Part shown: piece by piece, positions 40,013 through 48,802 of the stretch | Position numbering within the stretch: the first letter of the stretch is position 1 | Layout: each line of letters starts with the position of its first letter | DNA from: Jannaschia seosinensis | GTDB taxonomy: Bacteria; Pseudomonadota; Alphaproteobacteria; Rhodobacterales; Rhodobacteraceae | NCBI RefSeq assembly: GCF_001408515.1 | Contig: NZ_CYPR01000039.1 | Coordinates: forward strand, 1-64,000 | Length of the DNA: 64,000 nt | Direction of reading: 5' to 3' | Position numbers and translations under genes: made by a program | The notes under the pieces: model-generated | Told to the model about the DNA's origin: nothing | Databases searched by the model: none | Seen by the model: the letters and a program-made list of their open reading frames with translations, nothing else

Positions 40013-40450
40013 TCAGAGATCGCGCGTCATGTCGCGGTGCGGGATGCCGGCATCGTCGTAGACGGGCCCCTGCGCGACGAAGCCCAGACGCTCGTAGAAG
40101 CCGATCGCGTCGACCTGCGCGCCGAGTTTCGCGCGCACGAACCCTTCGGCGGCAAGCGCGGCCATCACGTGCCGCATCAGCGCCGCGCCGCGCCCGGTGC
40201 CCCGCGCCCGCCGCAACACCGCGACCCGCTGGATCTTGGCGGTCGTTCCCATCGGCGCGACCCGCAGCGTGGCGACCGGCCCCCGATCGTCCCGCGCAAG
40301 CCAGTGGACGCACGCCCCGTCTTGCCCGTCGATCTCCTCGGCAAGGCTCACCCCCTGCTCCTCCACGAAGACCTCGGTCCGGATCGCCAGCGGCGCGGTC
40401 AGGTCCTCGACCCGCTCGATTACATTCTGTGGATAAGTTTTCATAATCAT
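40013..40450 (-). CDS. GNAT-family N-acetyltransferase
   Basis: This is a 145-residue acetyltransferase of the ElaA/GNAT type. The acetyl-CoA loop reads LRRARGTGRGAALM, preceded by the ATLRVAP strand and the EEQGVSLAEEIDGQD region. The C-terminal part (FYERLGFVAQGPVYDDAGIPHRDM) is typical. The substrate is unknown. ATG 40450 or ATG 40444 could be the start. A perfect 16-bp palindrome lies 18 bases upstream. Confidence 0.87.
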   Translation of the reverse strand: MIMKTYPQNVIERVEDLTAPLAIRTEVFVEEQGVSLAEEIDGQDGACVHWLARDDRGPVATLRVAPMGTTAKIQRVAVLRRARGTGRGAALMRHVMAALAAEGFVRAKLGAQVDAIGFYERLGFVAQGPVYDDAGIPHRDMTRDL

Positions 40451-40467
40451 GTCAGTGGCTTGCGAGA

Positions 40468-40483
40468 ATTACCCATGGGTAAT
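40468..40483. promoter_or_regulatory. Perfect 16-bp palindrome upstream of the GNAT gene
   Basis: ATTACCCATGGGTAAT reads the same on both strands. It sits between the GST stop (which it touches) and the GNAT start, in the position expected for an operator of a dimeric regulator. No regulator gene is adjacent. It could instead be chance or part of an RNA hairpin. Confidence 0.45.
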
Positions 40484-41085
40484 CACTCGGGTTTCGTCGC
40501 ATCCATGGCCGGACGGGCGGCGAACCGACCCTCCCACGCGGCGAGGGTATCGCGCCCGTCGCGCCAGGCCCGGTCCCCGTGGCGCAGGTCAAGATAGCCA
40601 AGCGCACACCCCACCGCGATCTGCGCCACGTTGAGCGGCCCCTCCAGCAGCGGCATCGACCGCGCCTCCAGCGCATCGAGCGAACGGGCGATCTTGGCCC
40701 ATTGCGCATCGAGCCATTCCGGCCAGACCAGATCCCGCTCGCCGCGGAACCGCTTCTCGTAGGTCATGCCGACGGCGGCTTCCATGATCGCATCGGCATT
40801 GGCCTCGAGACTGAGCACCTCCCACATGCGGCCCACTGGGTAGAGGCTCGCGCCCGCGCGGTTGTCGAGAAACCGGCAGATCACCCGGCTGTCATAAAGC
40901 GCGGGTCCCTCCTCGCGCAGCAATGTGGGGATCTTCCCCGACGGATTGGCGGCATTGAGGTCGGCATCGCCGCCCAGCGGGCTCGCGCTCACGTCGCGGA
41001 TGTCGATGTCGTGCTGCGCGGTCTCCAGAAGCACGACGCGGCACTTGCGCGCGAACGGCGAGGCGGGAGAGCTGAGAAGTTGCAT
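40483..41085 (-). CDS. Glutathione S-transferase family protein
   Basis: This 200-residue protein has a thioredoxin-like N-terminal domain. MQLLSSPASPFARKCRVVLLE gives the usual beta1-alpha1 with Ser6/Ser9 near the glutathione thiol, and NPSGKIPTLL and ALYDSRVICRFLD form the gamma-glutamyl site. A helical C-terminal domain follows. ATG 41085 has GGAGTGA upstream. Substrate unknown. Confidence 0.92.
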   Translation of the reverse strand: MQLLSSPASPFARKCRVVLLETAQHDIDIRDVSASPLGGDADLNAANPSGKIPTLLREEGPALYDSRVICRFLDNRAGASLYPVGRMWEVLSLEANADAIMEAAVGMTYEKRFRGERDLVWPEWLDAQWAKIARSLDALEARSMPLLEGPLNVAQIAVGCALGYLDLRHGDRAWRDGRDTLAAWEGRFAARPAMDATKPE

Positions 41086-41492
41086 GGCGGTCACTCCGGC
41101 GGTTTTTGCGTCGGGCACGAGAGAAGCAGGGTCTTCGCCCCGATGCCAGAGCCTTCGACCGACGCGGTCCCCGCCGGATGCGCCGCGACGGGCTTCCGCC
41201 CCGCCCCGCCATCCGCACCGGACGGCCCGACGCGGCGCCTGTCGGGCCGGATGCCCTGCAAGGCGTCGCCCTCGGCCCCGACATCATGGCCGGAACCCTC
41301 CCGTCGCGCCACGACCGGAGAAGGCGGCCCGGATCGCGCACCGCGCCGGACGCGTCCGGCCCCGCGCGGGGAGCCGAAACCGCCTCCCCGCGCAAGGCCG
41401 CGCGGCCGGTTCGTGGAACATTGGCGGCGGCCGGGCTTTGGATACACGAGCTTCCGCACCAGCCGGAAAACCGCACCGCCAAGAGGACCGCC
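41086..41492. other. Gene-free interval
   Basis: This is 407 bases of GC-rich sequence between divergent GST and exchanger genes. All open frames here are arginine- and proline-rich shadows. I see no hairpin-plus-T element, tRNA or clear promoter pair. It presumably contains the two promoters. Confidence 0.45.
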
Positions 41493-42521
41493 ATGTTCGC
41501 GCAGCTTTCCAACCCCATCCTGCTGGGCCTGTTCGCCGCCGCCTCGATCGTCGTCTTCGTCGCCTCCTTCCGGATGACCCGGCTGGCGGACATCATCGCC
41601 GACCGCACCGGCCTCGGCGAAGCGATCGCGGGAGGGGTCTTTCTCGGGGCGGCGACGTCGCTTTCGGGGCTGACGGTCTCGGCGACGGCGGCCTGGGGCG
41701 GGGATGCCTCGCTCGCCGTATCGAACGGCGTGGGCGGAATCGCGGCGCAGACGGTCTTTCTGGCCGTCGCGGACCTGACGCTTCGCAAGGCCAATCTGGA
41801 ACATGCCGCCGCCGAACCGGCCAACCTGTTCCAGGCGGCGCTCCTGATGGCGCTCCTGACGCTGCCGGTGATGGCCTTTGCCATGCCGGCCTGGTCGATC
41901 TGGGGCGTACATCCGGTCAGTGTCGTGATGGCCGCGGGCTACCTCTACGGCGTCCGCGTCTCTCACCAGGTCCGCGAAGCGCCGATGTGGGAGCCCATCA
42001 GCACGCCCGAGACCCGCACCGACGAGCCGGAGGACGAAGAGGAACCAGGCCGGGACTGGCGCGGCCCCGCCCTCGCCTTCGCGGGGCTGGCGGCTCTGCT
42101 TGCCCTGTCGGGCTGGGTGATCTCCTCGACCGCGTCGGTCGCGACGGAGCGGTTCGGCATGTCGTCCTCGCTCGTCGGGGCGCTGGCGACGGCGCTGGTG
42201 ACGTCGATGCCGGAACTGGTGACGACGGTCACGGCCGTGCGGCGCGGCGCGCTTCAGCTCGCGGTCGGCGGGATCATCGGCGGCAACACGTTCGACACGA
42301 TGTTCCTTGTGATCTCCGACGGGTTCTACCGCGAGGGGCCGATCTTCAACGCCATGAACGAGCAGGATCTGTACTGGCTGGCGACGGGGCTTCTGATGAC
42401 CGCGATCCTCATCGCGGGCCTGATCCGGCGCCAGAAGCAGGGCCCCGGCGGGATCGGGGTGGAGACGGTGCTCCTGATCGCGGTCTATCTCGGGGCGGTC
42501 GGGGTGCAGGCTTTCCGCTGA
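41493..42521 (+). CDS. CaCA-type cation exchanger-like membrane protein (asymmetric alpha repeats)
   Basis: This 342-residue protein has about ten helices in two halves joined by an acidic loop (TDEPEDEEEPGRD). The second alpha repeat is recognisable: TALVTSMPELVTTVTAV with GGIIGGNTFD. The first repeat (LGAATSLSGLTVSATAA, LAVSNGVGG) has Ser-Gly where the family normally has Pro-Glu. The calcium-liganding glutamate is therefore missing from one half. ATG 41493 has AGAGGA upstream. It may carry a cation other than calcium or have altered coupling. Confidence 0.8.
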   Translation: MFAQLSNPILLGLFAAASIVVFVASFRMTRLADIIADRTGLGEAIAGGVFLGAATSLSGLTVSATAAWGGDASLAVSNGVGGIAAQTVFLAVADLTLRKANLEHAAAEPANLFQAALLMALLTLPVMAFAMPAWSIWGVHPVSVVMAAGYLYGVRVSHQVREAPMWEPISTPETRTDEPEDEEEPGRDWRGPALAFAGLAALLALSGWVISSTASVATERFGMSSSLVGALATALVTSMPELVTTVTAVRRGALQLAVGGIIGGNTFDTMFLVISDGFYREGPIFNAMNEQDLYWLATGLLMTAILIAGLIRRQKQGPGGIGVETVLLIAVYLGAVGVQAFR

Positions 42522-42546
42522 CAGCCCCCCGTGCGCCTTGGCTTCG

Positions 42547-43050
42547 TTACGGCAGGAGGACGCTGTCGATGCCGTGGATGACGCCGTTGGACGCCTTCAG
42601 GTCGGGGATGACGACGCGCGCGCCCTGGACATTGATGCCGCCCCCGGTGCCGTCGATCGTCAGGGGCGCCCAGCCCATGGTCGGCACCCGGCCGCGCGTG
42701 CCGGCGAGCGTCGGGGCCGGGAAATAATCCGGCGCCACGTGACCGGTCAGGATCGCCACGAGCCGGTCGCGATTTTCGGGGCGCAGCAGGTTTGCCAGCA
42801 TCCCCTCGGGCAGCGCCGCGAAGGCCGCGTCGGTCGGCGCAAACAGGGTGAACGGCCCCGCCCCCTCGAGCGTCGGGGCGAGATCCGCGGCCTCGAGCGC
42901 GGCCGTGAAGACGGTGAAGTTGCCCGTGGCGGCGGCGGTCTCGACAAGGTCCTCCTCCCCGAAGGCGGAGGTGCAGGCGGCAAGCGCGGCAACGCTTGCG
43001 GCACCGACAGCGAGCTTCAGGAGATGGCGACGGTCCGTTTGGTGCGTCAT
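42547..43050 (-). CDS. Fasciclin (FAS1) domain lipoprotein
   Basis: The 167-residue protein has an N-terminal RRHLLKLAVGAASVAALAAC region that could be read as a twin-arginine or lipoprotein signal, with the probable lipid-attachment Cys26. A single FAS1 domain follows, with the H1 motif GPFTLFAPTDAAFAALP and the H2 end NGVIHGIDSVLLP. FAS1 proteins act in adhesion; no binding partner can be named. Confidence 0.88.
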   Translation of the reverse strand: MTHQTDRRHLLKLAVGAASVAALAACTSAFGEEDLVETAAATGNFTVFTAALEAADLAPTLEGAGPFTLFAPTDAAFAALPEGMLANLLRPENRDRLVAILTGHVAPDYFPAPTLAGTRGRVPTMGWAPLTIDGTGGGINVQGARVVIPDLKASNGVIHGIDSVLLP

Positions 43051-43090
43051 GCGTCACTCCCTCTGCGCGGCGGCGAATTCGGGGCGCGGC

Positions 43091-44344
43091 TCAGGCGGCG
43101 ACCCCGCGCAGTTGCGTTCCGTCTTGTCCGGTTATCCGCGCGGGCACCACGCGGCCTTCGGGCTGATCGGCGTCGAACGTCACCTCGGCGAACTGCGCGG
43201 TGCGGCCCATGCGCGGGTTTTCCATCAGCACGGCATGATCGCGGCCAATCTGTGCGGCCAAGTGGCGCGCCACGGCCGCGTCCCCGGCGGCGCGCAACCG
43301 GGCGGCGCGTGCGCGGATCGTGCCGCCATCGATGGCGGGCATCCTTGCGGCGGGCGTGCCGGTGCGTGCGGAATAGGGAAAGACGTGCAGCCAGGTGAGG
43401 TCGCACTCCTCCACCAGCCGCAGCGAATCGGCGAAGTGATCCTCGGTCTCGGTCGGAAAACCCGCGATGATATCGGCGCCGAAGGTCATGTCGGGCCGCA
43501 GGCGACGTGCCTCGTGGCAGAAGGCGATCGCGTCGGCGCGCAGATGGCGCCGCTTCATCCGCTTGAGGATCAGATCGGAGCCGTGCTGGAGCGAGAGGTG
43601 GAGATGCGGCATCAGACGCGCCTCCTCCGCGATGCAGCGCATCAGCGCGTCATCCGCCTCGATCGAATCGATGGAGCTGATTCGCAACCGCGCCACCGCC
43701 GTCAGCTTCAGCACCCGCGCCACCAGATCGCCCAGACGCGGCGCCCCCGGCAGATCCGCGCCCCACGACGTCAGATCCACGCCGGTCAGTACGATCTCCG
43801 CGAATCCGCGATCGACCAGCCGGGCGATCTGCTCCACGACCACGCCCGCGGGAACGGATCGGGAATTGCCGCGCCCGTAGGGAATGATGCAGAACGTGCA
43901 GCGGTGATCGCAGCCGTTCTGGACCTGCACATAGGCGCGCGACCGTGTGCCAAACCCGTCGATGAGATGGCCGGCCGTCTCGGTCACGGACATGATGTCG
44001 TCGACCTGCACCGGCTCCGTCGCGCCGGTTGCGAGGCCCTGCCATGTGGCGGCGCGCATCTTCTCGGCGTTGCCCACGACATGATCGACCTCGGCCATGG
44101 CGGCGAAGGCGTCGGGATCCGTCTGCGCGGCACAGCCCGTCACCACGATCCGCGCGTCGGGATGGTCGCGGCGCAGGCGCCGGATGTCCTGCCGTCCCTT
44201 GCGCACCGCCTCGGCGGTGACGGCGCAGGTATTCACGATGACCACGTCGTCCAGCCCCGCCTCGCCCGCGAGGCCGCGCATCGCCTCGGCCTCGTAGGCG
44301 TTCAGGCGGCATCCGTGATTCGACAGGATCGGCGCCTTAGCCAT
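43091..44344 (-). CDS. mtaB: tRNA t6A37 methylthiotransferase MtaB
   Basis: This 417-residue radical-SAM enzyme converts t6A37 to ms2t6A37 in ANN-decoding tRNAs. It has the N-terminal UPF0004 cysteines ([26 protein letters not shown]), the radical SAM CxxxCxxC in [17 protein letters not shown] and a C-terminal TRAM-like segment. ATG 44344 ([12 protein letters not shown]) is preferred. It starts inside dapF, overlapping its last eight bases, so the two are likely coupled. Confidence 0.94.
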   Translation of the reverse strand: MAKAPILSNHGCRLNAYEAEAMRGLAGEAGLDDVVIVNTCAVTAEAVRKGRQDIRRLRRDHPDARIVVTGCAAQTDPDAFAAMAEVDHVVGNAEKMRAATWQGLATGATEPVQVDDIMSVTETAGHLIDGFGTRSRAYVQVQNGCDHRCTFCIIPYGRGNSRSVPAGVVVEQIARLVDRGFAEIVLTGVDLTSWGADLPGAPRLGDLVARVLKLTAVARLRISSIDSIEADDALMRCIAEEARLMPHLHLSLQHGSDLILKRMKRRHLRADAIAFCHEARRLRPDMTFGADIIAGFPTETEDHFADSLRLVEECDLTWLHVFPYSARTGTPAARMPAIDGGTIRARAARLRAAGDAAVARHLAAQIGRDHAVLMENPRMGRTAQFAEVTFDADQPEGRVVPARITGQDGTQLRGVAA

Positions 44345-45155
44345 GCCAGACCCCGTCGAAGACATGCGCGACGGCGCCCGTCATCCAGACGCCGTCGTCG
44401 CGCCAGTCCACGTCGATCCGCCCGCCATCGAGGTCGATGCGCACCGCCTGCCCCGCCAGCCCCCGCCGCGTCGCGGCCACGGCGACCGCGCAGGACGAGG
44501 AGCCGGAGGCCAGCGTCACGCCCACGCCCCGCTCCCACACCCGCATCCGCAGGTGATCGGGGCCGACAAGGTGGGCGACCTGCACGTTGGTGCGTTCGGG
44601 AAAAAGGGGATCATGCTCATGCGCGCGCCCGAAGGCGGGCAGGTCCACCGTCTCCGCATCCTCCACGAAGAAGGTGCAATGGGGGTTGCCCATTCCCGTC
44701 GCCACCGGGTCGCCCTCGATGGGCAGGTGCAGGGTGTCGACCTCCCGCGCCAGCGGCACGTCGCGCCAGTCGAGGAGCGGCGCGCCCATGTTGACCGCCA
44801 CGAGGCCGCCCGCCCGCGCCTCCGCGCGCAACAGACCGCGTTCGGTCCGCAGGGTCAGCGAATCCGCCCCGCGCCGAGCCATTTCCCACGCGGCGACGCA
44901 GCGGGTCGCGTTGCCGCAGGCGCCCGCCATGCTGCCATCGGCGTTCCAGAACAGAAGCTCCAGATCGGCCTCCGCATCGTCGCGGATCACGGCAAGCTGA
45001 TCGAATCCCACGCCGCGGTGGCGGTCGCCCAGCGCGCGCGCGCGGTCCGCGTCGACCGCCGGGCCGGTGCGGCGTTCATCCACGACGACGAAATCGTTGC
45101 CGAGCCCGTGCATCTTCATGAAGGGCAGGCCGGTGGTGGGGACGGGCTGGGTCAT
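44337..45155 (-). CDS. dapF: Diaminopimelate epimerase (second active-site Cys replaced by Ser)
   Basis: DapF interconverts LL- and meso-diaminopimelate for lysine and murein. The 272-residue product has [12 protein letters not shown], the first catalytic Cys in ACGNATRC, and [12 protein letters not shown]. At the second site, where the family reads ACGTGAC, this reads ASGSSSCAV: the catalytic cysteine is Ser and a cysteine appears four residues later. I recall similar sequences in relatives, so it may be a lineage trait. ATG 45155 (MTQPVPTTG) is used rather than the longer frame. Confidence 0.93.
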   Translation of the reverse strand: MTQPVPTTGLPFMKMHGLGNDFVVVDERRTGPAVDADRARALGDRHRGVGFDQLAVIRDDAEADLELLFWNADGSMAGACGNATRCVAAWEMARRGADSLTLRTERGLLRAEARAGGLVAVNMGAPLLDWRDVPLAREVDTLHLPIEGDPVATGMGNPHCTFFVEDAETVDLPAFGRAHEHDPLFPERTNVQVAHLVGPDHLRMRVWERGVGVTLASGSSSCAVAVAATRRGLAGQAVRIDLDGGRIDVDWRDDGVWMTGAVAHVFDGVWHG

Positions 45156-45246
45156 GCCGCGGCCATATAGGGAAGGCGCCGCCGCTTCCATAGATATCCG
45201 GCGGGTGAAAATGCCGCTCTCTGTCACGCTAAGGCGCATCATGGTC

Positions 45247-45275
45247 TTGACCCACCGGCGGACGAGCGATAGGTG
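45247..45275 (+). promoter_or_regulatory. Promoter for tRNA-Lys
   Basis: TTGACC at 45247-45252 and TAGGTG at 45270-45275 are separated by 17 bases. The -10 element ends 11 bases before the tRNA 5' end, a suitable distance. Confidence 0.6.
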
Positions 45276-45286
45276 CCGCCCGGCGT

Positions 45287-45363
45287 GGGCCGGTAGCTCA
45301 GTTGGTTAGAGCAACTGACTTTTAATCAGTAGGTCCTCGGTTCGAATCCGAGCCGGCTCACCA
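45287..45363 (+). tRNA. tRNA-Lys (anticodon TTT)
   Basis: The acceptor stem GGGCCGG pairs with CCGGCTC (one G-U). The D arm is AGCTC...GAGC. The anticodon arm is ACTGA-CTTTTAA-TCAGT with anticodon TTT, and the T arm is CTCGG-TTCGAAT-CCGAG. The discriminator A is followed by encoded CCA. All arms pair fully, so this is a complete functional tRNA. Confidence 0.97.
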
Positions 45364-45558
45364 CTTTCACCACATCATCGTCGGATTGCGGCATCATGCT
45401 TCTGCAGAGCATGTCGCTCGGACCGGCGATCAAGCTGCCGCGTCGCCGCGCTGGTCTGCATGGAAGACCAGTCAGTCCGGGGACTCGGTAGGCTTGCACG
45501 AGGCACTGATGCTTCTTGGGGGGGGAGGGATCAGGCCCGCCGCCGGGCAAAGGGGCGG

Positions 45559-46323
45559 TCAGCCTGTTCGCTCCTCAAGGAAGCTGCGGGTGGTGTCGTA
45601 GATGCGGGTCGTGTGCGTCGCGACGGCGATGATGGCGGCCTCGACATCGCGCGCCTCGATCCCCGACAGGATGGCTTGATGGTCGGCGATGCTGATCGCG
45701 ATGGCGCCGGGCTGGGCGACGATGCGGCGGCGGTGATCGAGCAGGTGGTTGTGCAGCGACAGCGCGATATCCGCCAACACATCGTTTTCCGACGCCCGGT
45801 AGAGCAGTCCGTGAAACTCCCGATCCGCCAGCAGGAATCCGACGGCATCGTCGCCGCAGGCCTCCTGCGCGCCGAGCGAACGCCGCATCGCGGAAATCAG
45901 GCCGGGCGTGGCGCGGCGGGCCGCTTCGGCCGCGATCCGGCGCTCCACGAGAAGCCGCGTCTCGTGGACGGATGCGAGACTGTAGGGCCCCTCCAGGCGG
46001 GGCATCGGCACGGGCGCTTCCATGCGCGACAGGTCGGTGGTCGCCACGACGGTCCGCATGCCCTGCGCCACGCGCAGGATGCCGTGCTCGGCCAGGATGG
46101 CGATCGCGCCGCGGATCGTCTCGCGGCTGACAGACAGGGACACCGCCAGCTCCCGCTCGCCGGGCAGGGCATCGCCGACCGACAGGATGCCCGACGAGAT
46201 CAGCGCGGCGATCTTGCCGGCGATGACCTCGCGCACCGAATGACGCGGCACGTCGCCGAGCAACGCGCTGGCGCTTTGCATGGGCTGTCGTTGCGTTGCG
46301 TCCATCCGCACCTCCTGCGCCAT
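45559..46323 (-). CDS. FadR-type GntR regulator of the tetronate cluster
   Basis: This 254-residue protein has a winged helix-turn-helix at about 35-95 (ALPGERELAVSLSVSRETIRGAI, then AEHGILRVAQG) and a helical FCD effector domain. The metal/ligand pocket residues are visible as DREFHGLL, ADHQAIL and ATHTTRIYD. It is divergent from denD, with 379 bases between them, which contain a promoter and an inverted repeat. It very probably controls the acid-sugar operon, with a four-carbon sugar acid or intermediate as ligand. Confidence 0.9.
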   Translation of the reverse strand: MAQEVRMDATQRQPMQSASALLGDVPRHSVREVIAGKIAALISSGILSVGDALPGERELAVSLSVSRETIRGAIAILAEHGILRVAQGMRTVVATTDLSRMEAPVPMPRLEGPYSLASVHETRLLVERRIAAEAARRATPGLISAMRRSLGAQEACGDDAVGFLLADREFHGLLYRASENDVLADIALSLHNHLLDHRRRIVAQPGAIAISIADHQAILSGIEARDVEAAIIAVATHTTRIYDTTRSFLEERTG

Positions 46324-46397
46324 GATTAGCAGAGCCCGCTACTTCGCAACAGGCGGGGCAGGAGGCTTGCCCGCTATGTGCACGCCGCTTCCGGGCG

Positions 46398-46425
46398 TTG
46401 ACAGGGCCGCGCATTGGCCTAACGT
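46398..46425 (+). promoter_or_regulatory. Promoter of the denD-TRAP-ltnD-otn operon
   Basis: TTGACA at 46398-46403 is a perfect -35 element. TAACGT at 46420-46425 follows after 16 bases. The predicted transcript start near 46432 would coincide with the inverted repeat at 46434-46455. Confidence 0.6.
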
Positions 46426-46433
46426 GCGGACCA

Positions 46434-46455
46434 GTTGCGGAGGGGAGGCCGCAAC
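46434..46455. promoter_or_regulatory. Inverted repeat at the predicted start site (candidate operator)
   Basis: GTTGCGG, eight bases, CCGCAAC: a perfect 7-bp inverted repeat directly downstream of the -10 element. A repressor bound here would block initiation, making it a good candidate site for the divergent GntR regulator. As RNA it could also form a hairpin at the extreme 5' end. Confidence 0.5.
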
Positions 46456-46702
46456 GGCCGGGGGCCATGGATCGGGCGCAGCGGCGTCGGCTCCGGTTGT
46501 ACGGCCCGGAAAAGCTGGATCGTTTGGGAGGACGAGATAGACAATCGACATCGAGATATCGGCGGACACGGCCGGCCCCGGCAAGCGCGCGGGTTGCCGC
46601 CATCCCAGCCCGTGTCCGGTCCAGCCGATCCGCTGACGGCCGCCCTGCATCTTCGCTTCGGCGGCTTGGCCGCGCCACGCTTTCACATCGCGAAAGGCTG
46701 AC

Positions 46703-47695
46703 ATGCATCTTCTCGTCACCGGGGCCGCCGGGATGATCGGCCGCAAGCTTCTCGATCGGGTCGCGGAAAGCGGTCTGCCGGGTGGCGTGCCCGTCACCGC
46801 GATGACCCTCGCGGATGTGATTGAACCGGACGTGGCGGTCGGGTTCGGCGGGTCCCGCACCTGCGTCACCGCCGATCTGTCGCAGCCGGGGACGGCGGAA
46901 CGCCTGATCGCGGAACGCCCCGATGTCATCGTCCATCTGGCGGCGGTGGTATCGGGCGAGGCCGAGGCGGATCTGGAAAAGGGCTACCGCGTCAATCTCG
47001 ACGGGACGCGTGCGCTGTTCGACGCGATCCGGTTGGCGGAAGATTACATGCCGCGGGTTGTCTTCGCGTCGTCGCTGGCCGTCTTCGGGGCCCCCTTTCC
47101 GGAGCGTATCGCGGATGACTTCCACCTGACGCCGCTCACCTCCTACGGCGCGCAAAAGGCGATGGGGGAGCTTCTGCTCGACGACTATTCCCGGCGCGGG
47201 ATGCTCGATGGGGTGGGCCTGCGCTTTCCGACCATCTGCATCCGTCCGGGCAAGCCGAACAAGGCGGCCTCGTCCTTCTTCTCGGGGATCCTGCGCGAGC
47301 CGTTGAACGGACAGGACGCGGTGCTGCCGGTGGGCGACGACGTGCGCCACTGGTTCGCCAGCCCGCGCGCCGCCGTGGATTTCATCTTGCATGCGGCTGT
47401 GATGGACACCTCCGTTTTGGGCCAACGCCGCAGCTTGACCATGCCGGGCCTGTCGGCCACCGTCGCAGACCAGATCGAGGCGCTACGCGAGGTCGCGGGG
47501 GAGGACGCGATCGCACGTATCCGCCGCGAACCCGACCCCGACGTGGCTCGCATCGTCGCCGGCTGGCCGCGCGACTTCGACACGGCCCGCGCCCGCGAGG
47601 CCGGATTTCGCGCGGAGACGTCGTTCCGCCAGATCATCGACGTCTATCTGGAGGACGAGATGGGCGGCCGGGAACCGGGAGCCCCGGCCGCATGA
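46703..47695 (+). CDS. denD: D-erythronate dehydrogenase
   Basis: This 330-residue extended SDR protein matches the DenD type. It has the NAD motif GAAGMIG at 7-13, HLAAVVSGEAEADLEKGY, the catalytic FASSLAVFG and TSYGAQKAMGE, then LRFPTICIRPGKPNKAASSFF. DenD oxidises D-erythronate to 2-oxo-tetronate with NAD+. It is first in the operon and followed by the TRAP genes. AAGG precedes the ATG at a normal distance. Confidence 0.9.
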   Translation: MHLLVTGAAGMIGRKLLDRVAESGLPGGVPVTAMTLADVIEPDVAVGFGGSRTCVTADLSQPGTAERLIAERPDVIVHLAAVVSGEAEADLEKGYRVNLDGTRALFDAIRLAEDYMPRVVFASSLAVFGAPFPERIADDFHLTPLTSYGAQKAMGELLLDDYSRRGMLDGVGLRFPTICIRPGKPNKAASSFFSGILREPLNGQDAVLPVGDDVRHWFASPRAAVDFILHAAVMDTSVLGQRRSLTMPGLSATVADQIEALREVAGEDAIARIRREPDPDVARIVAGWPRDFDTARAREAGFRAETSFRQIIDVYLEDEMGGREPGAPAA

Positions 47696-47756
47696 CCGGC
47701 GGACCCGCGACATTGTCGCGCTCCACGCTTCGAAGAAACCAAGGGAGGAGAACACA

Positions 47757-48725
47757 ATGAAACATCTCATGACCGGGCTTGCCGCGGCGGCCACCCTCGC
47801 GGCGGGGACGGCGACGGCGCAGCAATCGATCGTGGTCGGCCATTCGCTGTCGCCGCAATCGCATTACGGCATCGGCGCGCAGGCCTTCATCGACACGCTG
47901 GAGGAGCTGTCGGGCGGCGAATGGACCGGCGAGCAGGCGCCCGCAGGCCAGCTCGGCGGCGAGCGTGACATGATCGAGGGGCTTCAGATCGGCTCGCTCG
48001 ACGTGGTCGTCACCTCGACCGGTCCTCTGGGCAACTTCGTGCCCGAGGTCTACGTCCTCGACCTGCCGTTCCTGTTTCGCGATTACGACCACGCGCGCGG
48101 CGTGCTCGACGGCGAGATCGGTCAGGAACTGCTCGATAGGATCGGGGAGAACGAACTGGTCGGACTGGCCTGGACGGAGAACGGGTTCCGCCACGTGACC
48201 AATTCGCAGCGTGCCGTGACGACGCCCGAGGATCTCGAGGGCCTCAAGCTGCGGACGATGGAGAACCGCGTTCACATGGAGGCGTTCAGCGATCTCGGCG
48301 CGGCGCCCACGCCGATGGCCTTTCCCGAACTCTTCACCGCCCTGCAGCAGGGCGTCGTGGACGGGCAGGAAAATCCGATCACCGTCATCTCCGCGTCGAA
48401 ATTCTGGGAGGTGCAGGATCACGTCTCGCTGACCGGACATGTCTATTCCCCGGCGGTGGTGCTGGCCTCGCCGATCCTGTTCGACGGGTTGAGCGAGGAG
48501 GAAAAGGGCTGGTTCCAGGAGGCCGCCGATGCCAGCGCCGCCGCCACGCGCGCGGAGGTCAACCGGCTGGAGGCGGAGGGCGTGGCCCTGCTGCGCGAGA
48601 ACGGGATGGAGGTCATCACCGATATCGACAAGGCGCCCTTCGCCGAAAAGGCCGAAGCGTCCTACGCGATCTATACCGACGAATACGGCACCGACATGGT
48701 CGACCGGATCAAGGCATTCGAGTGA
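47757..48725 (+). CDS. TRAP transporter solute-binding protein (DctP family)
   Basis: This 322-residue periplasmic receptor has a signal peptide to about residue 22 (AAGTATA). It contains the DctP signature with VVTSTGPLGNFVPEVYVLDLPFLF (broken by its loop) and the carboxylate-binding arginine in LRTMENRVHMEAF. VDGQENPITVI follows. Genomic context indicates four-carbon sugar acids (erythronate/threonate) as ligand. GGAGGAG precedes the ATG. A 13-bp hairpin follows the stop. Confidence 0.93.
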   Translation: MKHLMTGLAAAATLAAGTATAQQSIVVGHSLSPQSHYGIGAQAFIDTLEELSGGEWTGEQAPAGQLGGERDMIEGLQIGSLDVVVTSTGPLGNFVPEVYVLDLPFLFRDYDHARGVLDGEIGQELLDRIGENELVGLAWTENGFRHVTNSQRAVTTPEDLEGLKLRTMENRVHMEAFSDLGAAPTPMAFPELFTALQQGVVDGQENPITVISASKFWEVQDHVSLTGHVYSPAVVLASPILFDGLSEEEKGWFQEAADASAAATRAEVNRLEAEGVALLRENGMEVITDIDKAPFAEKAEASYAIYTDEYGTDMVDRIKAFE

Positions 48726-48743
48726 TCGCACGCTGACAGGATG

Positions 48744-48775
48744 ACCGGCCGGCGCGCCCCCCCGCGCCGGCCGGT
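48744..48775 (+). other. 13-bp hairpin between dctP and dctQ
   Basis: ACCGGCCGGCGCG and CGCGCCGGCCGGT pair perfectly around CCCCCC. No thymine run follows, so complete termination is unlikely. In TRAP and other binding-protein operons such intergenic stems can protect the upstream mRNA and raise receptor levels above membrane subunits. Confidence 0.7.
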
Positions 48776-48802
48776 TCGAACACCACGACGGCGGCACCCG
48801 AT

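Larger units (their letters stand above)
46324..46702. other. Regulatory interval of the tetronate cluster
   Basis: This 379-base divergent region holds a sigma-70-type promoter and an inverted repeat (listed separately). The remaining 245 bases before denD make an unusually long leader. Open frames here have no family support. Confidence 0.5.

Noticed and set aside
45451-45471. CTGGTCT/AGACCAG hairpin between tRNA-Lys and the GntR gene as a terminator
   Set aside because: Stem of 7 bp with a 7-base loop and no thymine run on either strand; too weak to call.
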